This document shows positions 44,901-52,238 of a stretch of DNA of 64,000 nt, piece by piece. Source of the DNA: Cladocopium goreaui. Lineage: Eukaryota; Sar; Dinophyceae; Suessiales; Symbiodiniaceae. The first letter of the stretch is position 1, and each line of letters opens with the position of its first letter. Position numbers and translations under genes: made by a program. The notes under the pieces are model-generated. The model saw only the letters and a program-made list of their open reading frames with translations, searched no databases and had not been told where the DNA came from. Where the stretch lies: positions 306,001 to 370,000 of the forward strand of contig CAMXCT020002013.1 of the NCBI GenBank assembly GCA_947184155.2, given 5' to 3'.

Positions 44901-45508
44901 ATGTGGCTTTGCGATACTTTTGTGAGGGCTGGATTCCCCCAAACAGGGGTTCTGAGAATGGGGATGATTGCTTTCTCAATATTTACCAACGATTTCTGCT
45001 CAAAAGCCCATTCCAGTGGACGAAATCTATGGGGTGCGCCATGATGCCCCATGCTTTCAGTGGCCCAATATCAAATCTCGTCGTTCCATCACAGGGCTCA
45101 ACCTGAGCCAAAGGCTCATCTTGAAGCAGATACCTGGATGGTCCCTGAAATCTATTGGAAGTAAAAACCAATGTCATGCCCGGTAGGAACCTGCTCTTCC
45201 AACCCACGGTTCTTGATTTCTTTCCGGATTCCATGCGTTCCGTTTCAGGGGCGCATGCACCCAGGCTGCTTGGGGCTGTCGTCCTGCCAACCTCGAAAGA
45301 TGCTAGAAACGCCATGTTCGGTACTTGCTGGAGGGGCTATCGCCTGGCATACCTTTCAACCCGACCGCAATCCTCGACTCCAGATTTTTTCCCCGGCTCT
45401 CCCTGGCGCACAGTTTCCGCCCCGGGGCGGGTCGGTCGCAACTGTTTGGTGCGTCACCATGGTGAAACAGATCAGATTGACACTTCCGAACGCCTGGAGA
45501 ATTCCATC
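29851..45508 (-). CDS. kinesin motor protein gene, multi-exon (span)
   Basis: Kinesins hydrolyse ATP and move along, or take apart, microtubules. Motor blocks appear in the correct order on the minus strand: P-loop YGATGVGKT (43,412-43,560 exon), LEISMVE (42,835-42,925), TDLLAPP with NVKL (42,224-42,346), switch I-like SPKSSRTH (40,623-40,764), switch II VDLAGSER (37,997-38,071), INWSLACL with HVPLRR (36,175-36,278), ITRLLEGVL (35,338-35,421) and the motor end (34,800-34,866). Most junctions keep phase by exact count, with GT, GC or GA donors. The usual NxxSSRSH is changed to SPKSSRTH. Exons at 43,961-45,508 precede the motor, and helical exons follow it down to about 29,850 or 27,794. I cannot assign a kinesin subfamily. 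The 5' end is open and may extend to 52,664. Confidence 0.85.
30066..30150. repeat. trinucleotide repeat (ACA/ACG)n
   Basis: CAACAACAAC... turning into ACGACGACG. All frames through it are homopolymeric. Confidence 0.9.
30155..31504. other. no gene supported (intron?)
   Basis: Lies between two exons of the kinesin transcript. Plus-strand frames at 30,332-30,652 and 30,838-31,041 are open but without borders or recognisable motifs. Confidence 0.45.
31505..31555 (-). CDS. kinesin transcript exon
   Basis: Acceptor CTCCAG|T, donor GCCAG|GTGGG. Encodes PLGSAQADLQQRLVAA plus a split R; the incoming GC from the upstream exon plus T gives A. Probably part of a helical stalk. Confidence 0.55.
31590..31790. 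repeat. ~41-bp tandem repeat, 3-4 copies
   Basis: AAATCCTATGAAAATCCTGT followed by GGAAAATGGATGATTTAGGG. A related copy is at about 29,015-29,130. Confidence 0.85.
31815..32275. repeat. ~145-bp tandem repeat, 3 copies plus part of a fourth
   Basis: Units begin TTTTATACCAATGGAATCGG at about 31,815, 31,959 and 32,112 and contain CAGAGTTTCAAACGCTTCCC and CAGGCTCCTATAGACGG. The copies differ by a 6- to 8-bp indel near GCCTTGAA. The reading frame is open through one copy, but frames shift between copies. Confidence 0.9.
32614..32772 (-). CDS. kinesin transcript exon (post-motor)
   Basis: Acceptor CCGCAG|G, donor CATGC|GTTGGG. Encodes 52 residues including WLADSFPSLPPDAFAWADGA and FAHEWERDLVARSELAG. 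It enters with one base that completes R after the AG of the upstream exon and leaves GC for the next, so both junctions hold phase. Confidence 0.65.
32890..33700. other. intron: no exon seen
   Basis: AT-rich unique sequence, then GTAT, TA and ATG microsatellites at 33,390-33,610. The ATG array gives an artefactual Met-rich frame. Confidence 0.5.
33704..33783 (-). CDS. kinesin transcript exon (neck/post-motor)
   Basis: Acceptor CGCTAG|GCG, donor CTCAGCAG|GCGAAG (GC donor). Encodes AALAQQRRSKTWSEVPPKSW and TKEQLS plus AG. Phase 0 in, phase 2 out, matching both neighbours. Confidence 0.65.
34209..34312. mobile_element. TIR-A element
   Basis: Typical copy, ends TACCCTCTGGTAAACTAACA and TGTTAAATTACCAGAGGGTA, 104 bp. 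A decayed relative is at about 34,611-34,700. Confidence 0.9.
34800..34866 (-). CDS. kinesin motor exon (C-terminal end of motor)
   Basis: Acceptor CTGAG|G, donor CGGATG|GTGATC. Encodes MAHSLHTFMAGDILKAPMRW and RM. The upstream codons in the same frame read HDLRMAHSLHTF, which resembles the LRfA.ra..i end of kinesin motors, so the exon may start earlier. Out phase 0, as the next exon needs. Confidence 0.55.
35338..35421 (-). CDS. kinesin motor exon (LTRLL / loop 12 to last strand)
   Basis: Acceptor GACCAG|G. Encodes LLEGVLIPQGPQGSRVIWMA then HVHPSSQ. Joined to the upstream ...PIT plus AG|G it reads TPITRLLEGVL, the kinesin SKLTRLLqdsL block, followed by the strand tlmIa.vSPs (here RVIWMAHVHPS). 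The intron donor is probably ACA|GATTC. Confidence 0.75.
35461..35575. mobile_element. TIR-A element, decayed left end
   Basis: The right end GTTAGTTTACCAGAGGGTA is intact; the left end has become ACCCGGCCTGGTAAACGAAC. Confidence 0.65.
35838..35910. repeat. (ATC)n microsatellite
   Basis: About 24 CAT/ATC triplets; gives a poly-Ser frame. Confidence 0.9.
36175..36278 (-). CDS. kinesin motor exon (alpha-4 / HVPxR)
   Basis: Acceptor TCGCAG|GCC, donor ATCACCAG|GCGAGG (GC donor). Encodes AKAINWSLACLHECVRCVAE then KATCHVPLRRTPIT plus AG (34 codons and two bases). It matches kinesin eaxxINkSLsaLg.vi.aLa....HVPyRdSkLTr very closely. The exact phase and length support the borders. Confidence 0.85.
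36885..37035. repeat. purine-rich repeat with GTTTAAGGTGAACCACC
   Basis: AAGAAGAAAGCAGAAAAGAA alternates with AGTTGGTGTTTAAGGKGAAC, three units. Confidence 0.75.
37337..37625. pseudogene. diverged copy of the 20,864-21,040 segment
   Basis: Shares CTGAATCTTGCGGCCATAAA, AGTGGATGATTTCCC, CACCATGATTCCAGG and, further right, CTTCAATACTTCACCA and CTTGGATTATTATACTCCCC with the segment around 20,864-21,040. In this copy the minus-strand frame is broken by a TAG after CCTGGAATCATGGTGAG, and the TIR-A intron is absent at the corresponding place. Both copies have a TIR-A element on their right. Confidence 0.6.
37625..37732. mobile_element. TIR-A element
   Basis: Ends TACCCTCTGGTAAACTAACA and TGTTAGTTTACCAGACGGTA. 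Confidence 0.88.
37859..37962. mobile_element. TIR-A element
   Basis: Ends TACCCTCTGGTAATTTAACA and GTTAGTTTACCAGAGGGTA. It lies 34 bases inside the intron, after the donor of the switch II exon. Confidence 0.9.
37997..38071 (-). CDS. kinesin motor exon (switch II, DLAGSER)
   Basis: Acceptor TTTTCAG|GTG, donor GAGGAG|GTTGGC. Encodes VMLVDLAGSERASDRQKHGT then KLLEE, 25 codons exactly. VDLAGSER is the diagnostic switch II signature of kinesins; the following KLLEE joined to AKAIN gives the family's rl.Ea..IN. This is the clearest exon of the window. Confidence 0.93.
38690..38757. mobile_element. TIR-A element, left half only
   Basis: TACCCTCTGGTAATTTAACA and the left inner arm up to CCACTATTAGTGG, then unrelated sequence. 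Confidence 0.75.
39558..39661. mobile_element. TIR-A element
   Basis: Ends TACCCTTTGGTAATTTAACA and TGTTAAATTACCAGAGGGTA; almost perfect palindromic arms. Confidence 0.9.
40623..40764 (-). CDS. kinesin motor exon (switch I)
   Basis: Acceptor GCCGAG|G, donor TGTCAG|GTGCCG. Encodes FYPIHSASDLDRHLATASAQ, then RASTATEQSPKSSRTHLVVV and LRSRGCQ. It matches kinesin v.sa.dv..ll..g...R.vaaTnmN..SSRSH.if.l, with N replaced by S in the N-x-x-SSR element. 142 nt = 1 + 47 codons; its phase-0 end joins VMLVDLAGSER as RGCQVMLVDLAG. Confidence 0.88.
40795..40925. repeat. 11-bp tandem repeat GATGGTTGAAT
   Basis: About 11 near-perfect copies next to the acceptor side of the switch I exon. Confidence 0.95.
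41397..41503. mobile_element. inverted-repeat element, family C (copy 4)
   Basis: Left end CTGGTTGGTGGTTGACCTAC, right end AAACCACGAACCAG. An extra right end ACCACCAACCAG follows at about 41,574-41,585, with CATAGTTATATATTCCCATT between, as also near 22,257-22,280. Confidence 0.65.
41894..42005. mobile_element. TIR-A element, decayed right end
   Basis: Left end TACCCTCTGGTAATTTAACA; right arm GTGATTTTCCATGGCGAACTGTTAAAT without CCAGAGGGTA. Confidence 0.6.
42224..42346 (-). CDS. kinesin motor exon (DLL motif)
   Basis: Acceptor CCCCAG|T, donor GGTGCTGG|GTCGCT. Encodes QSEAVGPVAAPKTTEAQVMD, then TCTDLLAPPESSNVKLQSGA plus GG. TDLLAP...VKL corresponds to the kinesin EIYNExirDLLaP....LklR block. 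123 nt = 1 + 40 codons + 2, matching both neighbours in phase. Confidence 0.8.
42835..42925 (-). CDS. kinesin motor exon (EISMVE)
   Basis: Acceptor GACCAG|GC or close to it, donor ACGGG|GTTAGC. Encodes RSQGRKLLNKESPEEPLEIS then MVEAGCWGT (91 nt = 2 + 29 codons + 2). LEISMVE fits the strand v.vSm.EIYNE that precedes DLL, although the IYNE residues are not conserved. A long plus-strand frame overlaps here and is judged a shadow. Confidence 0.65.
43412..43560 (-). CDS. kinesin motor exon (P-loop)
   Basis: The minus frame encodes CRAFDLDCVVSLLLNESRPD, then AEAAEVWHAAAISYGATGVG and KTFW. YGATGVGKT is the Walker A loop of kinesins (aYGqTgsGKT) and binds ATP; the preceding FDLDCV resembles y.FD.Vf. 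Both edges are approximate: possible acceptors lie at GCCAAG|GAA and GAAAG|GC, and a GC donor CTTCTG|GCAGC follows the P-loop. Confidence 0.75.
43961..44055 (-). CDS. exon upstream of kinesin motor core
   Basis: Acceptor TCCCAG|GTG, donor GGCAGAG|GTTTGG. Encodes VGPMHVDDGGALVMSSVLLS then EGKLHLVQERQ plus AG. Phase 0 in. Position suggests the first strands of the motor, but the VxVRxRP motif is not obvious. Confidence 0.65.
44356..44441 (-). CDS. exon upstream of kinesin motor core
   Basis: Acceptor GTCCAG|GA, donor GCCAAG|GTGCGC. Encodes TLTSSTNADDAESRVHVFAE and ALPEDVAK (2 + 28 codons). SRVHVFAEALP may stand for the kinesin first strand (vxVxvRvRP), which is inference. In phase with both neighbours. 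Confidence 0.65.
44605..44843 (-). CDS. exon upstream of kinesin motor core, Ala-rich
   Basis: Acceptor CCCAAG|T, donor CTGCAAG|GTGTGG. Encodes 79 residues including AWDIMASAGMDRRRKFDFLD, an Ala run (DAAAATAAAAEAAPVRL) and MEPAERMRAAERSLKALQ. 239 nt = 1 + 79 codons + 1, in phase on both sides. If the ATG in IMASAG is a start, this would be the first coding exon; the open frame continues upstream, so I do not insist. Confidence 0.65.
44987..45133 (-). CDS. exon upstream of kinesin motor core
   Basis: Acceptor CATCCAG|G, donor CGTTG|GTAAAT. Encodes YLLQDEPLAQVEPCDGTTRF then DIGPLKAWGIMAHPIDFVHW and NGLLSRNR. 147 nt = 1 + 48 codons + 2, consistent with both neighbours. Not recognised as a domain. 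Confidence 0.6.
45191..45283 (-). CDS. exon upstream of kinesin motor core
   Basis: Acceptor TTGGCAG|G, donor GAGCAG|GTTCCT. Encodes TTAPSSLGACAPETERMESG and KKSRTVGWKS (1 + 30 codons + 2). The chosen frame is the one that keeps phase with the next exon; another frame (RQPQAAWVHAPLKRNAWNPE) is also open. Confidence 0.5.
45353..45441 (-). CDS. possible exon upstream of kinesin motor core
   Basis: Acceptor AAACAG|TTG, donor GAAAG|GTATGC. In the phase that suits the next exon it reads LRPTRPGAETVRQGEPGKKS and GVEDCGRVE. It is only 16 nt from the next possible exon (45,458-45,508), too short for a normal intron, so one of the two calls is probably wrong. Confidence 0.35.
45458..45508 (-). CDS. 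possible exon
   Basis: Acceptor ACCCAG|GAT, donor ACCATG|GTGACG. Encodes DGILQAFGSVNLICFTM, phase 0. Open frame continues past the donor as VTHQTVATDPPR. See the conflict noted for 45,353-45,441. Confidence 0.35.
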
Positions 45509-45714
45509 CTGGGTGATTTGGGGTCCAATTTTTACGTAGCGCCCAGGAATTTTCCCCATGGTCTATATTGCTTGTGGACAATTCATCGATGATTGAAAAT
45601 GCTTGAGAATGGCAATGCTTAATGCCGACAGATGGACACCTTTGACTGTTGTACCAGAGTGTTTCATGGTAAAATTCCTCTACCAATCATGGCCAGCCTC
45701 AGATTACCCTCTGG

Positions 45715-45816
45715 TGAACTAACAGTTTGCTATTGAAGCCATGGCCATAGAAATAGTGGATTTTCCCATGAAAAATGGTGATTTTCCATAGCTTTTTGTA
45801 TGTTTACCAGAGGGTA
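45715..45816. mobile_element. TIR-A element
   Basis: Ends TACCCTCTGGTGAACTAACA and TTTTTGTATGTTTACCAGAGGGTA. Confidence 0.85.
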
Positions 45817-45819
45817 TCA

Positions 45820-46610
45820 AAAAAAAACTTTAGCGAGTCAGGTTTACATATCTCCATAAAAATGACAAGACTAGCTGGTACTAAACTACTGATCATCACC
45901 AGTCGGTTTTCCCAGATGTCTGGCTAAATCCTATAGGTTGGTTGATTCAACAATCCCATTTTTTAATGGTTATCCGTTACCTCCAACCTACATCCCACTA
46001 TACCCCTACTAGATCCCTATCAAAGTCCTATAAACTAGTCGGGGTTTGTGAAACGACTCAAAGCTCCTTTACTTTCTATTAATCTAAGATAATCTAAGTT
46101 TCAATTCAAGTTTCATCTGCGTAAGTATGTCCATGATGTTCCATGGCACTGGTGGACCCCATCATGGCTGTCACATCATTCACCCTCTGCTCTCATGGCT
46201 TCCTCATGGCTGGGAATTGAGGGAAGGGATGGCGCAGCCAAGGATGGCTGAAGGATGAAAAATTCTCGGTTTTTTGTGGAAGTATCTGGTGGAACTTCGA
46301 AATATCCATCTATCTATTTATCTATATATATACATATATATATACTTGAATTTCAACCATTGGGCCAGATGTTATGTTCAAATTCCTTTCTCTAGTTCAA
46401 ACATGTGTATATATATAATAATATATATATATAATATAATATATATATAATATTATATATATAATATTATATATATATGTTCAACTGAAGTCAACTGTCT
46501 TTTTGATGTTCAACCATCTTTTCACTCCGTAGGGTTCAAGGGAAGAGTCGCAAAAAAATGCCCTGTTGGATGACACCGGAGGGTCCGGAGGGTATCAACA
46601 TGCCATGAAA
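45820..46610. other. no gene seen
   Basis: AT-rich unique sequence and a TA microsatellite at about 46,400-46,480. Confidence 0.55.
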
Positions 46611-46644
46611 ACATGCCATGTATAAGATCATAAAAGGGTCATTT

Positions 46645-47000
46645 TCCCATAGCTTCTCAAAGTTTTGCCCCATAGTTTTTGTTCATAGATTTCCAGATGA
46701 TTTCCATAGTTGTCCCATTGTTTTCCATATGTCTCCATATGTTTCCCTCGTTTTCCCGTAGTGTTCCCATCAGTTTTCAGTAGTTCTTCATATTTCCATA
46801 GTTTTCCATAAGTTGTCCCATTGTTTTCCATAGGTGTTCCCACAGTTTTCCCGTAGTTTTCCATAGGTTTTCCCAAAGTGTTCCTTAGGTTTTTCCCATA
46901 GTGTTCCATTGTTTTTTTGAGTCGTTTTTCATATCTCCATAGTTTTCCCATAGTTTTCCATTGTTTTCCATAGGTGTTCCCGTAGTTTTCCATAGCTTTT
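46645..47000. repeat. irregular TTTTCCATAG / GTGTTCCC repeat
   Basis: Many copies of AGTTTTCCATAGGTGTTCCC-like units of variable length, on the donor side of the exon at 47,012-47,083. The minus-strand frame through it (ENYGKTMENYGK) is repeat translation. Confidence 0.8.
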
Positions 47001-47011
47001 CCCAAACAAAC

Positions 47012-47083
47012 CATCTTCAGATCACAACGGTCCTCTTTGGCTTTCCGCTCAGCTTCATCTACGAGTCTGGCCTCGTGCATGAC
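47012..47083 (-). CDS. exon, charged helix (same chain as kinesin?)
   Basis: Acceptor CCTCAG|GTC, donor AAGATG|GTTTGT. Encodes VMHEARLVDEAERKAKEDRC and DLKM, 24 codons exactly, phase 0 on both sides. Charged and probably coiled coil. Confidence 0.6.
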
Positions 47084-47745
47084 CTGAGGTTCAATCACCC
47101 GAGATTGCGAAGTGGGTCAAAACAACCCTGGGGCATGAAAAAGGATGGGTTAACCAACCATCTCATGAAATTTAATGGGATTATGTATATATATATATAT
47201 ATGTATACACATGATTTTATAGTGTTTAACAGGACTTGATGGGATTTCATTGCTAGGACTGGAAGGATTTATGTTGAATAATGTTAATCTGTTGTTTCCC
47301 CCTCCAGACATGGCATTCTGAAATCTGTTTAACCCAGCTACCCTATCTATCTATCTATCTATCCATCCATCCATCCATCCATCCATCCATCTATGTGGGG
47401 TCTTGGGGGGGTTACCATATATATATATATAAATATATATATATGTGTGTCGCAGTGTGGCACCTGCTCCCCTTTTCTCCACGTGACAGTTTGCCCACAT
47501 CATCCCCATCCGGTCCCCATCCGGCTGATCCCAAGCCACCCGCAAGCCAACCAACCGCAGCCTCAGGGCAGACCCATCCCTCGAGATCACTCGTGGTTGA
47601 CCCCCTGGGATTGAGAACAATATGGCTATATATGTTGTGTATATTTATAATATGTATAAATATAGATCTATAAATATTACAAATATCTAATATAAATATT
47701 AGATATTATATGATATTATATAATTATATACATTGACACACTTAC

Positions 47746-47853
47746 CCCCTGGGGCTTATTCCAGCGAGTCCATCCGTCATTTCTGTCCATGTTCACCAGG
47801 CTGTCTGACTGCGCGTGAGGCGCCAAATTTTTCTGCTCGTAGGCCGAGCGCGC
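47746..47853 (-). CDS. exon of unknown protein
   Basis: Acceptor GTCGTAG|GCG, donor CAGGGG|GTAAGT (consensus). Encodes ARSAYEQKNLAPHAQSDSLV then NMDRNDGWTRWNKPQG, 36 codons exactly, phase 0 on both sides. Excellent exon quality; family not recognised. Confidence 0.7.
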
Positions 47854-47899
47854 CTACGACGTCGTAATCCCAGCTGGATTGGTTGGAGTTTACTCACAA

Positions 47900-48002
47900 T
47901 ACCCTCTGGTAACCTAACATAATATGGACAATCACCATTTTTAATGGGAAAACTCACTATAAATGGCCATGTTCAATAGCTATGTTAGTTTATCAGAGGG
48001 TA
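47900..48002. mobile_element. TIR-A element
   Basis: Ends TACCCTCTGGTAACCTAACA and TGTTAGTTTATCAGAGGGTA, 47 bases from the acceptor of the preceding feature. Confidence 0.85.
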
Positions 48003-48711
48003 ATTTAGATTTTTACCAACACAAGTTTTGATTTTTGTTTGTACAAGAGTACAAGGCTCGGATTTCAACAACATCATGCCAACAGTAAACCATAAACCCT
48101 GAGGAAACATAAGAAAATATAAGAAAATGGTAACTCAAGCCGCAAAAAATGGAAAGTTTACTAACAAGAACTATGGGGATTATATATATATATGTATATA
48201 TACAGTATATATATATATATAGGTATAAGAAATGTGTAATCGAACCATACCCATCGATTGGGAAGAAATGAATAGATTCAAGACTCACATTCACCAGCGT
48301 TCCCCTGGGATGTGTATTGGGGATGGGTCCTATGGGTCCGATGTTGTGGGAGACGACAATCTGTCACGATCTCCCGAGCTTCTCGGGACAGCACTCCAAT
48401 TCAAAAGGTCGCAAAAGGATGTGGTGATGGTGAATTGTCTAATATCAAAATAGGTTTAGCATGTTCTGGCTAGCCGCTATAGGTTTCAGGGAGAAAAAAA
48501 CAACTGAGGAAGGCAAAAGAAACACAGCCACCAAAAAAGACTTGGGTTTAAAAATCACTACCGGGCTTCAGCTTATTAAAATTTATTAAACCTATCTTAG
48601 AATTCAAACCCAAATGTCGATTTGTCATACACAAAACCCATCCCAAGATCCTGGTGAGTTTAAAAATTCCAGTGATGGGTTAGTTCACAATTCCCTACTT
48701 CTACCCTCTGG

Positions 48712-48824
48712 TAAACTAACAGTTTGCTATTGAAAATGGCCATTTATACCATGTATATGTATAGTGAGTTGTCCCATTAAAAATGGTGATTTTCGATAGT
48801 TATGTAAACGTTTACCAGAGGGTA
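48712..48824. mobile_element. TIR-A element close to a splice donor
   Basis: Ends TACCCTCTGGTAAACTAACA and AAACGTTTACCAGAGGGTA. On the minus strand it starts 17 bases into the intron that follows 48,841-49,009. Confidence 0.88.
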
Positions 48825-48840
48825 CCCAATTGAGCCTTAC

Positions 48841-49009
48841 TTTTACATCAACGGATGTATTTTTGGCCCGAAGACGAAGACGGCTCTTTCCCAGGTCCCT
48901 GAAGAAATCCCCAATCATTCGAGGCTGATCCAGCTGCACCTCATGTTGTGAAAGGACATGAAAAGATTCCATGATCAATGCCCAGTCAACCTGCCACATG
49001 GAGATGGCT
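48841..49009 (-). CDS. exon of unknown protein
   Basis: Acceptor TTTTCAG|A, donor GTAAAA|GTAAGG. Encodes 56 residues: AISMWQVDWALIMESFHVLS, QHEVQLDQPRMIGDFFRDLG and KSRLRLRAKNTSVDVK. 169 nt = 1 + 56 codons; phase matches both the micro-exon upstream and 47,746-47,853. Not recognised. Confidence 0.7.
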
Positions 49010-49278
49010 CTGAAAAAGTGCGAAACAAAGATGAACTACATCTTAGTGCGGAACAAAGTCTGGAGATTCATCTTGGGACCCGTTGTAATAAATAGTGGTC
49101 GCTTTTCATGTCAGATTCCCAATGTTTTTCCCCACCTGCCAGGTGAGGGTTGTTAGATTTTATGTCAGTTGCCTCCTCCTCCTGCCGCCTCCTGCCTCCT
49201 GCCTCCTCCTCGTCCTCCTTGTCGTCCTTGTCGTCCTCGTCGTCCTCGTCGTCCTCGTCCAACTGCGACCCGCGATCC

Positions 49279-49499
49279 ACAGTGTTCGCTGCCGGACCTC
49301 AACCACGACCATCCACGACCAGTGTTCCCTGCCGGACCTCAACCACGACCAGCCACGCCCAGTGTTCCCTGCCGGACCTCAACCACGACCAGCCACGCCC
49401 AGTGTTCCCTGCCGGACCTCAACCGCGAGTATCCATGAGTGTTCCCTGCCGGACCTCAACCGCGAGTATCCACGCCAAGTGTTCCCTGCCGGACCTCAT
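49279..49499. repeat. 40-bp GC-rich minisatellite
   Basis: TGTTCCCTGCCGGACCTCAA followed by CCACGACCAGCCACGCCCAG, five to six copies, preceded by a CTCGTCGTC-rich stretch. Confidence 0.92.
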
Positions 49500-49529
49500 G
49501 TAGGAAGATATGGGACAAAGAATGTGCAG

Positions 49530-49975
49530 AAGAAAGAAAGAATGTCAGAAAGAATGTCAGAAGATATGCCAGAAGATATGCCAGATAGAATGCCAAATAG
49601 AATGCCAGATAGAATGCCAGAAGATATGTCAGAATATATGCCAGAAGATATGCCAGATAGAATGCCAGATAATATGCCAGAAGATATGCCAGATAGAATG
49701 CCAGAAGATTTGCCAGATAGAATGCCAGAAAATATGCCAGAAGATATGCCAGATAGATATGCCAGATAGAATGCCAGATTGAATGCCAGAAGATATGTCA
49801 GATAGAGTGCCAGAAGATATGCCAGATAGAATGGCAGAAGATTTGCCAGATAGAATGCCAGAAGATATGCCAGAAGATATGCCAGATCATATGCCAGAAG
49901 ATATGCCAGATAGAATGCCAAATAGAATGTCAGAAGATATGTCAGATAGAATGCCAGAAGATTTGCCAGTAAGAA
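49530..49975. repeat. GATATGCCAGAA / GATAGAATGCCA tandem repeat
   Basis: About 40 alternating 11- to 12-bp units. All three plus frames and one minus frame stay open because of the period; translations such as PEDMPDRM are artefacts. Confidence 0.93.
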
Positions 49976-50121
49976 AATGTATAAATGTCATGGTGGGGAT
50001 CACACGAAGTAAAGTAATTTCTGTACTATTCAATGGCTGGCTATGCACCATTCTCGGACACACCCATGTGATGCTGTAATCCAGTTACAACTGGGATTGC
50101 CCCCTACAGCAACAGGGAACT

Positions 50122-50236
50122 TACCCTCTGGTAAACCTACAAAAAGCTATGGAAAATCATTGTTTATAGGTAAATCAACATAAATCAACTATAAATGGCC
50201 ATTTTCAATGGCAAACTGTTCGTTTACCAGAGGGTA
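50122..50236. mobile_element. TIR-A element at a splice donor
   Basis: Ends TACCCTCTGGTAAACCTACA and TGTTCGTTTACCAGAGGGTA. On the minus strand it begins five bases after the exon end CCAAG|GTAGG. Confidence 0.85.
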
Positions 50237-50241
50237 CCTAC

Positions 50242-50268
50242 CTTGGTGAATGCGGAGTGCCCCTATTC
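50242..50268 (-). CDS. 27-nt micro-exon
   Basis: Acceptor TTTCAG|G, donor CACCAAG|GTAGGT. Encodes NRGTPHSP with split R codons at both ends; phases close exactly with 50,873-50,937 (AG+G) and 48,841-49,009 (AG+A). Confidence 0.5.
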
Positions 50269-50872
50269 CTGAAATCCCGTTTCGGATGCCCTAAAAATGG
50301 GGATTCTACGACCACGAGAAATCTGGTTTCATGTGAGATTCGGAGATTTTTGGAGAATGCCCCACTGTCAGACACACCTGGGTATGACTCAAAACCAAGC
50401 ACCCTCCGGCACACGTGGCAATACATGATGGTACGGTGTCTTTAAGAGTCAAATGGTATGGAGTTTGTCTACCATTTGATGAATTTCCATATTTCCAGTA
50501 CATTGATATTGATAATCTATCTTTTGAGACGGTCAAATGTATGGAGTCTATCACGTCTAAATTGTCAAATTCCAAGTAAAGAATGCCGACTGGTTCATCT
50601 ATCTCAATCGGATCATCTACTATATATTCTTTAGTGTTCGATACTATCAATTAAATACTAGTTGGTTTCTATCTGTTTCCCTACTACGGATTATCATAAT
50701 CTTCAATAAATTAGGTAGTACTGCATAAGTCCCAACAAATTGACATCATCCGCAATAATAATTAATAATCTCAATTTAAGTACAATTATATCCAAAGTAG
50801 TAATTAACCAATCAACCAGGAATGAATGTCTTAAATTTTAATGGCTCAATCTTTTCATTGACATCTTCACTC

Positions 50873-50937
50873 CTAGCGTCGACCCGAGAAGAAACGACGC
50901 TAGTCGCGTCGGCCTCATCTTCAGCGTTCAGGAGTTC
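50873..50937 (-). CDS. exon of unknown protein, acidic
   Basis: The frame encodes ELLNAEDEADATSVVSSRVD and A, then GCTAG|GAGTG (GA donor). The acceptor may be GAAG|GAAC or lie upstream (frame continues as FAFCIGTRNLK). The GA donor is chosen because it keeps phase with the micro-exon; a later donor is possible. Confidence 0.5.
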
Positions 50938-51529
50938 CTTCAGGTTTCGCGTGCCGATGCAAAATGCGAAAAAAACTGCTACGGAGTGGCTATAATCCAT
51001 ATATTCTCCATATATGTTCCATATATTCTCCATATATCATGTGGATAAATTATATAAATTACAATATTTCACCAACACAAACAACAAGTGCTTAAGGAAA
51101 ATGTGACCAGTGACTTCGCGGTGATGTCACTTTCTGTCTGCCATGTTTGGGATGGTTTCCCCTATTGACCAACACTTCTGGTGAGGGTTGTGAGGTCGTT
51201 TACGCTACTATTTGCCCTGCTACATGTTAATACAGATCACATAGTATACTATCATGCAGTACAAAATCATACCAGTATGTGCAATGATAAAAACATATGT
51301 AATAATTGTGTGGGTTATGGTCACTCCACAATCATTAGCTGTTCCTTATAATGATTTATGATGGGTACATTAATATAATCTCGTATTTCATCCCGGGATG
51401 ACAAAGGCAGTTCCAACTCTGAATAGATCATAATAATTCACTACCGTGAACAGTTCGGCTATTTTGTCACAGTTCTTCCAATCCTAACTAACCATTATTC
51501 ATGTGAGGTCGCTCAAACTATCCGGAATA

Positions 51530-52060
51530 TAAATCATCATATGCATATGAATAAATCATCTTATTGTCTTTTTATATAATATAAATCATCATGTTAATAA
51601 ATCATCAAATAAATCATCACGTTAACAAATCATCATGTTAAGTTAATAGATCATCATGTTAATAAATCATCATGTTAATAAATCATCATGTATAAATCAT
51701 CGTGTTAAGTTAATAAATCATCATATTAAGTTAATAAATCAACATATATAAATCATCATGTTAAGTTAATAAATAATAATGTTAATAAATCATCATGTTA
51801 AGTTAATAAATCATCATGTTAATACATAATCATGTTAAGTTAATAAATCGTCATATATACCGTAAATTATCATGTTAAGTTAATAACTCATCATATCTAA
51901 ATCATCATGTTAAGTTAATAAATCATCGTATATACCGTAAATCATCATGTTAAGTTAATAACTCATCATATCTAAATCATCATGTTAAGTTAATAAATCA
52001 TCATGTATAAATCATCATGTTAACTTCATAATTCATCATGTTAATAAATCATCACCCTCA
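51530..52060. repeat. TTAATAAATCATCATGTTAA repeat
   Basis: Irregular units of 16-25 bp with AAATCATCATGTTAAGTTAA over about 500 bp. Confidence 0.88.
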
Positions 52061-52135
52061 TTTCAGGAACCTTACCCCATCTCAAGCCCCCCCCATTTTT
52101 TCAGCTTCAAACTTCCACCTTTGCCCACCTCCCAC

Positions 52136-52238
52136 CCCCAGATCCATCGCCTCGCTGAGGGAGCCCCCCTCCACCGGCTTCTTGTACACTTGGCGCTTGG
52201 CGAAGAACGCCTCGAGATTCGTGGTAGGCTGGTGGCAG
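52136..52238 (-). CDS. exon of unknown protein
   Basis: Acceptor CTCCCAG|C, donor CTGGGG|GTGGGA. Encodes CHQPTTNLEAFFAKRQVYKK and PVEGGSLSEAMDLG, 1 + 34 codons. GC-rich against an AT-rich flank. Confidence 0.6.

Noticed and set aside
45442-45457. A 16-nt intron between 45,458-45,508 and 45,353-45,441
   Set aside because: Too short to be spliced normally; one of the two exon calls must be wrong, so both got low confidence.
49279-49975. CRISPR-like array
   Set aside because: Units are contiguous without unique spacers and the genome context is eukaryotic.
49095-50079. Long Met/Pro/Asp/Glu-rich frames (PEDMPDRM type)
   Set aside because: The 11- to 12-bp repeat keeps several frames open on both strands; no borders or start context.
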